A DNA stretch of 64,000 bases from JAZKBN01 sp040388605 (GCA_040388605.1 JAZKBN010000037.1:62001-126000); one strand, 5' to 3'. Counted from the first letter of the stretch, positions 35,355 through 44,629 are shown. Numbers and translations: made by a program. The notes: generated by a model not told the origin, from the sequence alone.

Positions 35355-36227
35355 TTAATAGCTTTTAGCCATATCTTCAGGTATTGCCAATACAAAATCG
35401 GCAAGCTTGGTGTTTTCTTTTATCTCTTTATTAATATCTGCCTGCTCAACACTGCTGATGGTTAGTATCTTAATGCCCGGTTTTTGCTTTTTTAAGTAAT
35501 AGGCTATGCCTTCAAAATTATCGCTGTGGTAGCTGCCGTTATAGTGCAGGAAAATTTGCCCCGGTTTCAGGTTGTTTAAAATAAAGGTGGCCATGGTAGC
35601 GTCTTTAACGGCTTGTGCTTTAGCAATCAGGCTTGCATCGCCTCCGGCATGGGCGCTCATTTCATCTGTCATTTTTTTGTATCCCGGCAGGCTCAAATCG
35701 GGCTGAAAAGGCAAAGGCATCATTAGTGCGCGTGCGCTTTGGTCCAATTTTTCAAGTGAGGCTACGTCTTCACGGCTTACCAGCGATGCATACCTGCGCG
35801 GAATATTGGTTGCAACAAAGGGCAGGGCATTATCTTTCGCGAAATCCACTAATGGCTTGTAGTCGGTTTTATAATTGTTCCAAAGCTTCACCTCGCTCTC
35901 AAACTGCTTTGCCGACATTTTACCTCCCAGGTATTCGGTTAATGGTAATTGGTTATCTGTTTCAAGCATTTCCGCACCCAGAACCAAGCTGTTTCCGCGT
36001 TTGGCAAAAAGGTCTTTTGCCAACTGTAATTCCAGCCAATGTACTACCGATACATTATGCATTTCTCCGAACAGCACCACGTCTGCCTTGGCTGCCTCCG
36101 ATACCAAATCTTTCCATCCTGTATTTGAACGCCCTGATTGGAATATTCTATATGCCGGACGGTCATCGCTGAAAGAGCAGAGCAAGAAAATGAGCAAACA
36201 GAGCAGAAAGTGTTTTGTAATATGCAT
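35355..36227 (-). CDS. ChaN-like heme-binding uptake domain protein
   Basis: Exported protein of 290 aa of the ChaN/PhuW family (PF04187, Tiki-like fold), which in a few bacteria binds heme. Signal peptide HFLLCLLIFLLCSFS; mature part starts with the family entry VVLFGEMHNVSVVHWLELQL, then VLGAEMLETDNQLPLTEYLGG, and the C-terminal FILNNLKPGQIFLHYNGSYHSDNFEG segment. In E. coli ChaN, the heme is bound through His and Tyr residues; candidates here are the HYNGSYH cluster. No heme transporter is adjacent. The frame's -7 is TACATTTG at 36251. Confidence 0.8.
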   Translation of the reverse strand: MHITKHFLLCLLIFLLCSFSDDRPAYRIFQSGRSNTGWKDLVSEAAKADVVLFGEMHNVSVVHWLELQLAKDLFAKRGNSLVLGAEMLETDNQLPLTEYLGGKMSAKQFESEVKLWNNYKTDYKPLVDFAKDNALPFVATNIPRRYASLVSREDVASLEKLDQSARALMMPLPFQPDLSLPGYKKMTDEMSAHAGGDASLIAKAQAVKDATMATFILNNLKPGQIFLHYNGSYHSDNFEGIAYYLKKQKPGIKILTISSVEQADINKEIKENTKLADFVLAIPEDMAKSY

Positions 36228-36243
36228 AGCGGAATTTTTTATA

Positions 36244-36251
36244 CAAATGTA
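36244..36251 (-). promoter_or_regulatory. Predicted -7 element of the ChaN-like gene
   Basis: On the minus strand TACATTTG (36251 to 36244), 17 nt before the ATG at 36227. A TTG at 36277-36275 lies 23 nt away, slightly long for a -33. Confidence 0.45.
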
Positions 36252-36387
36252 AGTTTCATTTACTGTTTGGAATGCAATACAGGAATTTCATTTTAATCAG
36301 CACCTACGGTATAATTGATGTTTAAAGCCTAAATTTGAACCCAAATCGGGGTTCAGCCGGGCTTAATTTCATAAACAGCTTTATATC

Positions 36388-37794
36388 TTGTTCAGTAAGC
36401 ACATCCGGCAAAATACATTGCATTTATTGCGCCGGCATAAGCCTGAAACGGCAATCGTGGCGCTTATTTTATTCATTCATGCTGCCATGCTTATTGGCGG
36501 CTACCCCTTCGTTAATGTAGATTGGTTTTTTCAGCTGATTAACGAATACGATTTACGAAATTCCTTTTTTAGCTCGGTATGGTATAGGCATGGCAGCCCT
36601 CCGGGCTACAGCATCCTCTTCCGCCTGTTCGATATATTAGGATTCGGAGACAGGTATAATTCATTGCCACCTGTACTGGCAATGCTTCATGCTGCTTCTT
36701 TTTTATGGCTTAGGTACGCCTTTAAAAATGCAGGTATAAGGTTTTCACTATTCATATCTGCTGTACTGCTGCTTAACCCTCCTGCATTTTTTTACTTCAA
36801 TTACCCGTCTTACAGCACATTTATTTTTGCATCATCGGCGTTGGCACTTTGGGCGCTGTTTAATTCCGGAAGCGCAGACAAAAGGTTTTTAATAATAGTT
36901 TCATGCCTTGCTTTCAGCTGTTTTATTCGCAGCACATGGCATATTGTGTTTATCGTTTTTATTTCAGTACTGTTGGCATGGAAGTTCAGACCAACTAGGA
37001 GAAGCATAGCTTGGGCCGCCCTTATTTTGCTTCTGCCGGCATCAGCGTATATAAAAAACTACTTCCTCTTCGGTAAATTCGAAAGCAGCACATGGCTTGG
37101 CTTCAGCCTTTGTCGCATGCATATTAATTCAGGTGTAACAGATCCTATGGCTTATGTTGAGCCTTTTACCGATTTAGAGCAGTATTACCCCTTCATTAAC
37201 ACCAACGACCCCTTAATTACCAAATACGCCAATGTGTCCCAGCTGAATCGAAAAGATTATAACAACATACGCTGCATAGGCCTTAGCGACAGCAGCCTGC
37301 ACTTTTTCCTGCACCATTTTTCAATACGCCATAGCCTGAGCATGCTTGCCTTAAACGGCATCCCCACCTTTTTCTCTTCCCCTGGATTATACGGGCACTT
37401 ATACGGCCATATTTTCTACGGACACAACCCCGATGATTACCCGACCCTGTCATTCGATATTTTTGAGTTGCCTGATGTTTATTTCAAAGGCCGATCCGGG
37501 GCCGAATTTCATATAAAGCTGTCCTGGTACACTATTTTGTACCCTTTTACCTTACTGCTTTACCTGTTTTATTTTCGCCGAACTCCATTCAGCATCCGTA
37601 TAATTTTGCTCATTACTTTATTCATCAGCCTGGTACCTGTTCTTACCGATCCTATGGAATCTAATAGGATGCGTTGGGAGGTAGAGCCGTTTTACTATTT
37701 TCTGCTTTTTAACCTTGTGTTCGGGAGGTTTTCACCATTAAGAAAGCAGGCAGATAGGCCTGTTAAAGCAGACCAGAGCGCTTATACATATTAA
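36388..37794 (+). CDS. Polytopic membrane protein, GT-C-like, paralog 1
   Basis: 468 aa with about 9-11 hydrophobic helices, starting with TTG at 36388 (ATG at M33 would cut the first helix). Not assigned with certainty; the layout resembles GT-C glycosyltransferases that use polyprenyl-linked sugars. Shared with its two neighbours: an early extracytoplasmic loop NVDWFFQLINEYDLR then HGSPPGYSIL (place of a catalytic acid plus HPP-like motif), FNYPSYST, CFIRSTWH, FESSTWLGFSLCR, NRKDYNNIR, FELPDVYF, and a C-terminal DPMESNRMRWEVEPF (similar to ERxRxxxEP endings of family 39 proteins). It is convergent with paralog 2, sharing 4 nt (TTAA). Confidence 0.65.
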   Translation: MFSKHIRQNTLHLLRRHKPETAIVALILFIHAAMLIGGYPFVNVDWFFQLINEYDLRNSFFSSVWYRHGSPPGYSILFRLFDILGFGDRYNSLPPVLAMLHAASFLWLRYAFKNAGIRFSLFISAVLLLNPPAFFYFNYPSYSTFIFASSALALWALFNSGSADKRFLIIVSCLAFSCFIRSTWHIVFIVFISVLLAWKFRPTRRSIAWAALILLLPASAYIKNYFLFGKFESSTWLGFSLCRMHINSGVTDPMAYVEPFTDLEQYYPFINTNDPLITKYANVSQLNRKDYNNIRCIGLSDSSLHFFLHHFSIRHSLSMLALNGIPTFFSSPGLYGHLYGHIFYGHNPDDYPTLSFDIFELPDVYFKGRSGAEFHIKLSWYTILYPFTLLLYLFYFRRTPFSIRIILLITLFISLVPVLTDPMESNRMRWEVEPFYYFLLFNLVFGRFSPLRKQADRPVKADQSAYTY

Positions 37795-39146
37795 GCAGTT
37801 AACGGTTTTTTATCTCGCTTCTCTTTCCTGCCGTAAATAAACCATGAAGCCATATAGAATACTGCAAAGTAATACAGAGGCTCAATTTCATACCTCATCC
37901 TGTTAGACTCCAAGGGGTCTGTAACAGAATACAGGCTTGTGAACAGTAATATTACTATGCTTATTAATTGCATTTCGAAGCCAAGCCTGCGCCAATTATA
38001 AAGCAGCAGCAGCAAAAGCAGCGGATAAATAATTGAATAGCCTGAAAAGGAAATAATGAACTCCTTGCCTGATTTTCCTATATAGTGAATATCAGGCAGA
38101 TCAAAAAAATCAATGGCATACCACGGATATTTTCCCTTATCGGTCCCAACCTGGTAGTCATTATATAAAATACCATACATTACCGGGGTTTGGAAAAATA
38201 CCGGGACTCCGCCAATAAGCACTTGTTTTAAAGAAAAGGCAGGGTTAAAGCACCTTTTAACAGCTACCATAAAGGAGTCAGATATTACCATATACCTTAC
38301 ATTGTAGAAGTTATTGCGATTAAGTACTGGAATATCCTTGAATTTGGTTACCTCCGGTCCGCTGAAATCAACATAAGATTCATAGTAGCGGGTATTATAG
38401 AACGGTACGTATTTGCTTATAGGGGCATTGCAGCCGGGGTATAAGTGCGTTCTCGAAAGGTTAATTCCCAACCAGGTAGAAGATGTAAAACGCCCGTATA
38501 ATATGTAGTTCTTAACGTATACAGATGCGGGCAGTGCCAGGAACATGCAGGCTATAACAATTGTTCTCGCTTTAGCCTTATAGTGAATAAAAGCCCAAAT
38601 ACTGAACCCTGTAATAAAATACAGGTGCCACGATGAGCGAATGAAACACATGGACGCAAATATTCCGACCAACCACAGCACCTTGTTTTGATTTGTTCTT
38701 TCGGTGAACAGCACATACAGCAGCAGGCAGCTGATGTTAAATAATATGGTACAGTAAAACGGGTAGTTAAAATAGATATATGTTACCGGGTTAAGAAAAA
38801 GTATGGCTGCCGGTATTCTTAAATCACGCTGAAACCGTGATTGCACAGCATTAAAAAACAGTACGAAGCTTAAACACTGCATTAATGGAAGCAGTATTTG
38901 CAGCATAACGTACCTGTTGTCAAAACTCATTAAATCTACAAGCAGAATAAGAATGCTGTAACCCGGCGGATTCCCGTTCATGTATACCATACACTGCCAA
39001 AAGCGCTCATGTAGGTCGGCTTTATCAATTAATTGGTAATGGGTATCAATATTAATAACACGCGTGCCTGCAATAAACATGGCCGCATGACCAAGTATTA
39101 TTGCGCTGCATACTGAAAGTAAATACTTTGGATTATTTTTGAACAT
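37791..39146 (-). CDS. Polytopic membrane protein, GT-C-like, paralog 2
   Basis: 451 aa, second of three paralogs. Same order of motifs: NIDTHYQLIDKADLHERF, NGNPPGYSIL, LNPVTYIYFNYPFYCT, CFIRSSWHLY, RFTSSTWLGINLSR, LNRNNFYNVRY, FFDLPDIHYIGKSG and DPLESNRMRYEIEPLYYF. The acidic residue in the first loop (Asp in NID) is conserved between copies. Its start lies 6 nt from the stop of paralog 3, so both form one minus-strand operon. Probably a lipid-linked sugar transferase; donor and acceptor unknown. Confidence 0.65.
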   Translation of the reverse strand: MFKNNPKYLLSVCSAIILGHAAMFIAGTRVINIDTHYQLIDKADLHERFWQCMVYMNGNPPGYSILILLVDLMSFDNRYVMLQILLPLMQCLSFVLFFNAVQSRFQRDLRIPAAILFLNPVTYIYFNYPFYCTILFNISCLLLYVLFTERTNQNKVLWLVGIFASMCFIRSSWHLYFITGFSIWAFIHYKAKARTIVIACMFLALPASVYVKNYILYGRFTSSTWLGINLSRTHLYPGCNAPISKYVPFYNTRYYESYVDFSGPEVTKFKDIPVLNRNNFYNVRYMVISDSFMVAVKRCFNPAFSLKQVLIGGVPVFFQTPVMYGILYNDYQVGTDKGKYPWYAIDFFDLPDIHYIGKSGKEFIISFSGYSIIYPLLLLLLLYNWRRLGFEMQLISIVILLFTSLYSVTDPLESNRMRYEIEPLYYFAVFYMASWFIYGRKEKRDKKPLTA

Positions 39147-39152
39147 GCTTTT

Positions 39153-40526
39153 TTAAATTCTTACTGTTGCAGGCAAGGCTTTTTTTCCGAACAGGCTTTT
39201 GCGTTCGCTCCAAATATACAGTATGGCAAACCAAAACAGGGGCTCATTTTCAAAACGCATGCGGTTGGCTTCAAAAGGATCTACAATGGTGTACATAAAA
39301 AAGTACAGCCAAAGCACCGCGCAGGCAATTTTCAGCCCGGCCGGAAGGCTTGTCCATTTCAGTAGCAAAACGGACATTACCAGCGGGTAAAGTATCATGT
39401 ACCATGCTAAATGCACATCGTATTTATTACCTGAAGCTGTAGTGTAATGTAAATCGGGCAGGTCAAAAAAATCAAGCGAATACCATGGGAACGGCTCGCC
39501 CCATTTTACACTATATATGAATATGAAGTCGGAAGGGGAGTTGAAGTAATTGTTAAGCCCGTGTAAGGCCCAGCTTTTTAATGAAAAAGGAATACTGAAG
39601 CATTGTTTAAAGGCTTCCAGGCTGCTGTCGGCTATAACTATGTACCGAACATTATTAAAATTGGCTTTATTGAGTTGGGCTATGTTTTTAAACTTGTTCA
39701 CATACGGAATATCAAGGTTAATAACCTTTGCATATTCAGGAACAGGTACAAAGGGCTCAAGCTTAGAAATAGGTTTATCGCAATTGTATGGCATATTGCT
39801 CCTGCAAAGGTTCATTCCCAGCCAGGTAGATGTGGTAAACTTCCCGAATACAATATAATTCTTAATATATACCGATAAGGGTAAAGCAAACAGAAATACC
39901 ATAAGCGCAATATATTTCGCTTTGGGACGATCCCAAAAGCTAAGCATCCATATACCGGCTGCCAATACGATTCCTATATGCCAGCTGCTTCTTATGAGGC
40001 AGAAAAAACAAAATACGGTAAATGTAACAATGGTTTTTTTCGAACCCGACGCTGTGCTGAACCACAGCCAAAGCAGGCAGCACCATGCACAAAGCATGAG
40101 TGTTACATTGTAAAAGTAATTGAAGTAAATAAAAATGAACGGGTTAAGAAAAATCAAAGCCACCGGAATCCGCGAATCGAATCTTACTGCTTTTTGTGCC
40201 GCCTGCCTGAATGCGTAAAATGATAATATATGCATACCGGTAAGTATAGCCCATAAGAGCTCATAACGATGGCCGAAAGAAACCTCATCAGCAAGGCGTG
40301 TTAATATGCTAAGTCCCGGCGGGTTGCCGTGGAAATAATAAATGCTTCTTAAAAAATCATGGTGCATTTCCCGGTCATCCAGCAAGTGCCACCACCATTC
40401 CATGCGCACAACATGAATACCCCTTGCGGCCATAACTATATGGATAAGCGCAATAAGCAGGCATATTGCCGGGGTATATAACCGCGCATGCAAAACCTCG
40501 CTTTGCTTATTTTCAGGACTTTCCAT
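39153..40526 (-). CDS. Polytopic membrane protein, GT-C-like, paralog 3
   Basis: 457 aa, first gene of the minus-strand pair. It keeps the family motifs (EWWWHLLDDREMHHDF, HGNPPGLSIL, LNPFIFIYFNYFY, CLIRSSWHIG, KFTTSTWLGMNLCR, LNKANFNNVRY, FFDLPDLHYTTASG, DPFEANRMRFENEPLF), but has RME rather than NxD in the first loop and is the most divergent of the three at the N-terminus. Function unknown; GT-C glycosyltransferase by fold-level resemblance. Confidence 0.65.
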   Translation of the reverse strand: MESPENKQSEVLHARLYTPAICLLIALIHIVMAARGIHVVRMEWWWHLLDDREMHHDFLRSIYYFHGNPPGLSILTRLADEVSFGHRYELLWAILTGMHILSFYAFRQAAQKAVRFDSRIPVALIFLNPFIFIYFNYFYNVTLMLCAWCCLLWLWFSTASGSKKTIVTFTVFCFFCLIRSSWHIGIVLAAGIWMLSFWDRPKAKYIALMVFLFALPLSVYIKNYIVFGKFTTSTWLGMNLCRSNMPYNCDKPISKLEPFVPVPEYAKVINLDIPYVNKFKNIAQLNKANFNNVRYIVIADSSLEAFKQCFSIPFSLKSWALHGLNNYFNSPSDFIFIYSVKWGEPFPWYSLDFFDLPDLHYTTASGNKYDVHLAWYMILYPLVMSVLLLKWTSLPAGLKIACAVLWLYFFMYTIVDPFEANRMRFENEPLFWFAILYIWSERKSLFGKKALPATVRI

Positions 40527-40625
40527 TATGCTTATATTCTTTGGCCCGGGCTTTGCTTTTTTTCAGGGCCTGAATGCTGTAATGCACTAAAGTGTGCTTT
40601 GCATTTAATGTTGCTTCAATGGCTC

Positions 40626-40660
40626 AAAAAAAACCGACCCGAATGAAAATTCGGGCCGGT
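40626..40660 (-). terminator. Terminator of pdhA
   Basis: Read on the minus strand: ACCGGCCCGAA with TTCGGGTCGGT (one G-U) around a 6-nt loop and a T run of eight. It lies 26 nt after the pdhA stop. Confidence 0.85.
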
Positions 40661-40686
40661 TATAGGATTGAATGCGGCAAAAGGTA

Positions 40687-41838
40687 TTATTCAATAATGA
40701 ACGGATAATCCTGCTGCACGTAAATATCTTTATATACTTCTTCAATTGGCGGATAAGGACTTTCGTCTGCAAATTTTACGCATTCATTAACTATGTCCTT
40801 AATCTTCTCGTCAACTTTTTCCAGGTCTGCTTCTGTTGCCCATCCCTTTTCTAAAAGAATTTGGCGCACATGTTCTATTGGATCCTGGTTTTTATATTCT
40901 TCAAGTTCGTCCTTAGAACGATACTTGGCCGGGTCGCTCATGCTGTGACCTTTATAGCGATATGTACGGAACTCGAGCAGTGTTGGTCCGTTACCGCTGC
41001 GTGCGCGTTCGGCAGCCTCAGCAATAGCATGGTGCACGTCTTCAGGGCTCATGCCGTTAACAGGGAAGCTTGGCATATCAAATGCGGAGCCCAGTTTATA
41101 AAGCTCGGTTACGTTGCTGGTTCGCGATACGCTGGTACCCATTGCATAGCCGTTATTTTCGATCACGAAAATAACAGGCAGTTTCCAGGTCATAGCCATA
41201 TTAAGAGCCTCGTGGAAAGCGCCCTGGCGAACTGCTCCGTCGCCCATCATGGCAACGCAAAGGTTATCAGTTCCGTTATATTTTTCGGCAAAGGCAAGTC
41301 CTGCGCCAAGCGGAACCTGGCCGCCTACAATACCGTGACCGCCAACAAAGCCCACTTCCTTATCAAAAATGTGCATGCTGCCGCCTTTTCCCTTGCTGCT
41401 GCCGGTTTGTTTGGCATACAGTTCGGCCATTACGGCATTTGGCGAGCTGCCGAGCGCCAAAGGAAGGGCGTGATCCCGGTAAGCTGTAATATATTTATCT
41501 CCTTTTTTAAGGGCGCTTACCATACCTGCAGCACAGGCTTCCTGGCCTATGTAAAGGTGGCAAAAACCTTTAATTTTCTGCTGTCCGTAAACCTGACCTG
41601 CTTTGTCTTCGAACTTACGCATAAGCTGCATTTGCTCGTACCATGAGGAGTAAGTTTCTTTATCGAAAGAAATTTTTTGCGCTCCTGAATTTACAGGCAT
41701 AGCCTCCGGATCCTGGCCTTTCGGGGCAAAGTCTTCCTGCACCTGGGTTGCAGCAGCAGCTGATTCAGTTGAAACCGGTTGTGTGTTCGCTTTTGCGGCC
41801 TTGCCGTTATTTTGCTTGGCTGCGGTAGTATCTGCCAT
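40687..41838 (-). CDS. pdhA: Pyruvate dehydrogenase E1 alpha subunit
   Basis: E1 alpha of the pyruvate dehydrogenase complex, 383 aa from the ATG at 41838. The TPP motif is GDGAVRQGAFHEALNMAMTW...VIENN, and the E1 regions YRDHALPLALG, GGSMHIFDKEVGFVGGHG and RYKGHSMSDPAKYRS (phosphorylation-loop equivalent) are conserved. The first 50 residues are an Ala/Gln/Lys/Glu-rich, low-complexity extension not part of the fold (ADTTAAKQNNGKAAKAN). The beta subunit is not adjacent. Works with pdhC of this window. Confidence 0.93.
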   Translation of the reverse strand: MADTTAAKQNNGKAAKANTQPVSTESAAAATQVQEDFAPKGQDPEAMPVNSGAQKISFDKETYSSWYEQMQLMRKFEDKAGQVYGQQKIKGFCHLYIGQEACAAGMVSALKKGDKYITAYRDHALPLALGSSPNAVMAELYAKQTGSSKGKGGSMHIFDKEVGFVGGHGIVGGQVPLGAGLAFAEKYNGTDNLCVAMMGDGAVRQGAFHEALNMAMTWKLPVIFVIENNGYAMGTSVSRTSNVTELYKLGSAFDMPSFPVNGMSPEDVHHAIAEAAERARSGNGPTLLEFRTYRYKGHSMSDPAKYRSKDELEEYKNQDPIEHVRQILLEKGWATEADLEKVDEKIKDIVNECVKFADESPYPPIEEVYKDIYVQQDYPFIIE

Positions 41839-41892
41839 TATAAGTGTCCTGCGGGAACGTGTTTGTGCTGAATTATGTTTCGGTAGCGTACT

Positions 41893-41900
41893 CAAAAGTA
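41893..41900 (-). promoter_or_regulatory. Predicted -7 element of pdhA
   Basis: TACTTTTG on the minus strand (41900 to 41893), 54 nt before the pdhA ATG at 41838, matching TAnnTTTG. The -33 is unclear. Confidence 0.4.
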
Positions 41901-42023
41901 CGAATTTCCCGGTTTTTAATTATTCCGAAACTTAAAAAACAGGGTTTTTCCCGGTTTTTAAATTTGGATTTACATTTTAGGGGCAATGCAGGCTTTAAAT
42001 GTTACATTAATCCCTGCTGAAAG

Positions 42024-42803
42024 CTAAAGGTTATAGCCTTTCATTATTCCCCGGTCAGAGTTTAAGATAAAGTTAATCACTTCATCTCTTTCCTTGCTGG
42101 GCGGAAGCTCAAGTTTAATGAAATCCAGTGCTTTTGAATTGCTGTAACCGCTCAGGTACACAATTCTGTAAATTTCCTGTATTTCGTTTATTTTCTCGTT
42201 GCTGAAACCGCGGCGCCTTAAGCCGACACTGTTTATGCCTGTATAGCTAAGCGGTTCGCGGCTGGCCATTGTAAAGGGGGGAACGTCTTTTCTTACCAGC
42301 GAACCGCCCGATATCATAACATGAGCGCCTATTTTGCTGAACTGGTGAACGCTGCTGCTCCCGCCGATAACAGCCCAGTCATCTACCATTACATGGCCGC
42401 CTAACTGAACGGTATTGGCTAAAATGCAGTTATTGCCTATTATGCAGTCATGCGCAACGTGTACGTATGCCATAATCAGGCAATTCTTACCAATTTCGGT
42501 TTTGTGCTTATCTGCAGTGCCTCGGCTTACAGTTACAAATTCCCTTATACTGGTATTGTCGCCTACAATGGCAACGGTATCTTCGCCGGCAAATTTCAAA
42601 TCCTGCGGAATGGCTGAAATAACGGCACCGGGAAAAATACGTACATTTTTACCAATGCGGGCGCCTTCCATGATGCTGGCATGGGAGCCTATCCAGCTGC
42701 CTTCTCCGATTTCCACATTTTTGTGGATGGTAGCGAATGGTTCCACAACCACATTGTCCGCTATTTTAGCCTGCGGGTGTATGTAGGCAAGGGGTTGGTT
42801 CAT
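42024..42803 (-). CDS. lpxA: UDP-N-acetylglucosamine acyltransferase LpxA
   Basis: First committed acylation of lipid A synthesis; 259 aa, cytoplasmic trimer of left-handed beta helices. Hexapeptide repeats run from IHPQAKIADNVVVEPFATIH to about 190, with the conserved VTVSRGT and HVAHDCIIGNNCILAN (catalytic His in HVAHD). The C-terminal helical part starts at INSVGLRRRGFSNEKINEI. The start overlaps the lpxC-fabZ stop by 4 nt (ATGA), so the two are translationally coupled. Confidence 0.96.
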   Translation of the reverse strand: MNQPLAYIHPQAKIADNVVVEPFATIHKNVEIGEGSWIGSHASIMEGARIGKNVRIFPGAVISAIPQDLKFAGEDTVAIVGDNTSIREFVTVSRGTADKHKTEIGKNCLIMAYVHVAHDCIIGNNCILANTVQLGGHVMVDDWAVIGGSSSVHQFSKIGAHVMISGGSLVRKDVPPFTMASREPLSYTGINSVGLRRRGFSNEKINEIQEIYRIVYLSGYSNSKALDFIKLELPPSKERDEVINFILNSDRGIMKGYNL

Positions 42804-44191
42804 AGTTGTTTCTTAACGATGCTTGCCGACATTATTGCTTCGCAAACTAAATTTCCGTTTACAAATGCCTGGCCCGACATTTTTGCAATGCCTCTTTTTA
42901 TAGGTGCCAACAATTCACATTTGAATATTACCTGGTCGCCGGGGAATACCATTTTTTTGAAACGGCAGTTTTCAACGCCCAAAAAGTAAGTCCAATAATT
43001 TTCAGGATCGGGTACAGTGCTCAGCACCAGTATTCCGCCTGTTTGAGCCATTGCTTCAATTTGCAATACGCCCGGCATTACAGGGTTACCGGGAAAGTGG
43101 CCCTGGAAGAAAGGTTCGTTTATGGTTACATTCTTGATGCCGGCAACTGAATTTTCATCAAGATGGAAAATTCGGTCTATCAGCTGGAAGGGGTAACCAT
43201 GCGGCAGCATTTTGTAAATCTGCCTGGCTTCAAGCACTGCAGGTTGCTTGGGGTCGTATGCCGGCGAATTGCGCTTGCTTTGCGTCATAAGCTTTTTAAG
43301 CTTGCGTGCAAAGGCAACATTGGCAGCATGGCCGGGCCTTGCGGCAAGAATCTGTGCTTTCAGTGGTCGGCCTGCAAGGGCCAAATCACCCACTAAATCA
43401 AGCAGCTTGTGGCGCGCGGGCTCGTTCTTATAGCGCAGTTCAATATTATTTAAAATACCTTCTGCTTTAACTTCAACCTTAGGCTGGCGGAAAAGGGATG
43501 CAAGGTAATTCAGTTCGTCTTCCTGTACCACTCGGTCTACAACCACAATGGCATTGCTCAGGTCGCCGCCGCGAATCAGGTTTTGCTTGAAGAGCATTTC
43601 AAGCTCGTGCAGGAAGCAAAATGTGCGGCAGCTGCTTATTTCAGTAGCAAACTGGCGAATATCTGTTAAGCTGGCATGTTGGCTGCCGAGTACAGGGCTG
43701 TTATAATCTACCATTACGGTAAGCCTGTAATCGTCAAGCGGCAGGGCTGCTATTTCAACATCGCGGGCTTCATCGCGGTAGCGCACGCTTTCAGTTATTT
43801 CGAAGAAGTTACGCAGGGCGTTTTGTTCTTCGAAACCTACCAGTTGCAGGGCATCCACAAAGGGCTTCGAACTGCCGTCCATAATGGGCGTTTCCGGACC
43901 GTCAATCTGGATTAGCACATTATCTACCTCGGTACCTACCAATGCCGCGAGCGTGTGCTCTACGGTATTTATCCTGGCGCCTTCTTTTTCAATAGTGGTT
44001 CCCCGGCTCAGGTCAGTTACATAATCTACGTCGGCTTCCACTATGGGCTGGCCGGGTAAATCCATGCGCTGAAACTTTATGCCATGGTTAGGCGGCGCGG
44101 GAACAAATGTCATGTTGGCGGTTATGCCCGTGTGCAGACCTACGCCCGAAACCGTTACAGGACCGTTTATGGTATGTTGCTTGGTATTCAT
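42800..44191 (-). CDS. lpxC-fabZ: LpxC-FabZ fusion (deacetylase / 3-hydroxyacyl-ACP dehydratase)
   Basis: Bifunctional 463-aa protein with the lipid A deacetylase LpxC (about 1-305) joined to FabZ (about 320-463), the usual Bacteroidota arrangement. The ATG at 44191 (MNTKQHTINGPVTVSG) is taken; the TTG five codons earlier is not needed. LpxC zinc ligands lie in NTVEHTLAAL and HKLLDLVGDLAL; FabZ shows PFQLIDRIFHLDE and GHFPGNPVMPGVLQIEAMAQ (active His and Glu). Followed in overlap by lpxA. Its start has no perfect promoter; TTAATTTG on the minus strand near 44211-44204 overlaps the leader. Confidence 0.95.
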   Translation of the reverse strand: MNTKQHTINGPVTVSGVGLHTGITANMTFVPAPPNHGIKFQRMDLPGQPIVEADVDYVTDLSRGTTIEKEGARINTVEHTLAALVGTEVDNVLIQIDGPETPIMDGSSKPFVDALQLVGFEEQNALRNFFEITESVRYRDEARDVEIAALPLDDYRLTVMVDYNSPVLGSQHASLTDIRQFATEISSCRTFCFLHELEMLFKQNLIRGGDLSNAIVVVDRVVQEDELNYLASLFRQPKVEVKAEGILNNIELRYKNEPARHKLLDLVGDLALAGRPLKAQILAARPGHAANVAFARKLKKLMTQSKRNSPAYDPKQPAVLEARQIYKMLPHGYPFQLIDRIFHLDENSVAGIKNVTINEPFFQGHFPGNPVMPGVLQIEAMAQTGGILVLSTVPDPENYWTYFLGVENCRFKKMVFPGDQVIFKCELLAPIKRGIAKMSGQAFVNGNLVCEAIMSASIVKKQL

Positions 44192-44439
44192 ATTATAAGA
44201 CGGCAAATTAAAAGCTAAAAAACGGTAATGGGAAATTCATACTGAAAATTAAGCAGTAAAGCCATCCTAATCGGCTAAGGCTGTTTGCCATATTCCCGCC
44301 TGGAAACAGGTGGATATACTCTACAAACTTCTTAGCCTGTTTACCGTTCTTTTACTTAGTTTGATTGTATTTGTTTGATAGTCAGTATATGGTTACAGCG
44401 CTTTGCTGTATTTGTGATCCTGTTTTATTACCGCAGCTT

Positions 44440-44577
44440 ATGTTTGCGGTATTACTTGCCATCGCATTTTTTTTGCTTTTATTATCTTCATGCAAACAGA
44501 AGCCGGTATGGAAAATCCGGGTTGCTATAACGCGCGGATCAGGTAGGATACCGGATTTATTTGTGATTGATAAGTAA
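44440..44577 (+). CDS. Putative small lipoprotein (45 aa)
   Basis: Short frame from the ATG at 44440. Residues 1-15 form a hydrophobic signal (MFAVLLAIAFFLLLL) ending in lipobox LLSSC, then a positively charged tail (KQKPVWKIRVAITRGSGRIPDLFVIDK). The stop codon touches a perfect bidirectional terminator, which suggests a real gene. An earlier in-frame ATG (44389) would give a longer N-terminus. No family recognised. It lies alone on the plus strand between minus-strand lpx genes. Confidence 0.5.
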   Translation: MFAVLLAIAFFLLLLSSCKQKPVWKIRVAITRGSGRIPDLFVIDK

Positions 44578-44629
44578 AAATGCCTTCGTTCCCGCTCTGC
44601 CAAAGAGGGCCGGGAACGAAGGCATTTTT
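44576..44629. terminator. Strong bidirectional terminator
   Basis: 19-nt arms (44576-44594 and 44611-44629) pair perfectly, with A tracts before and T tracts after, so either strand could end here. For the minus strand it would end lpxD transcription (261 nt after the lpxD stop); for the plus strand it would end the small lipoprotein. The remaining region 44630-44890 shows no gene. Confidence 0.9.
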
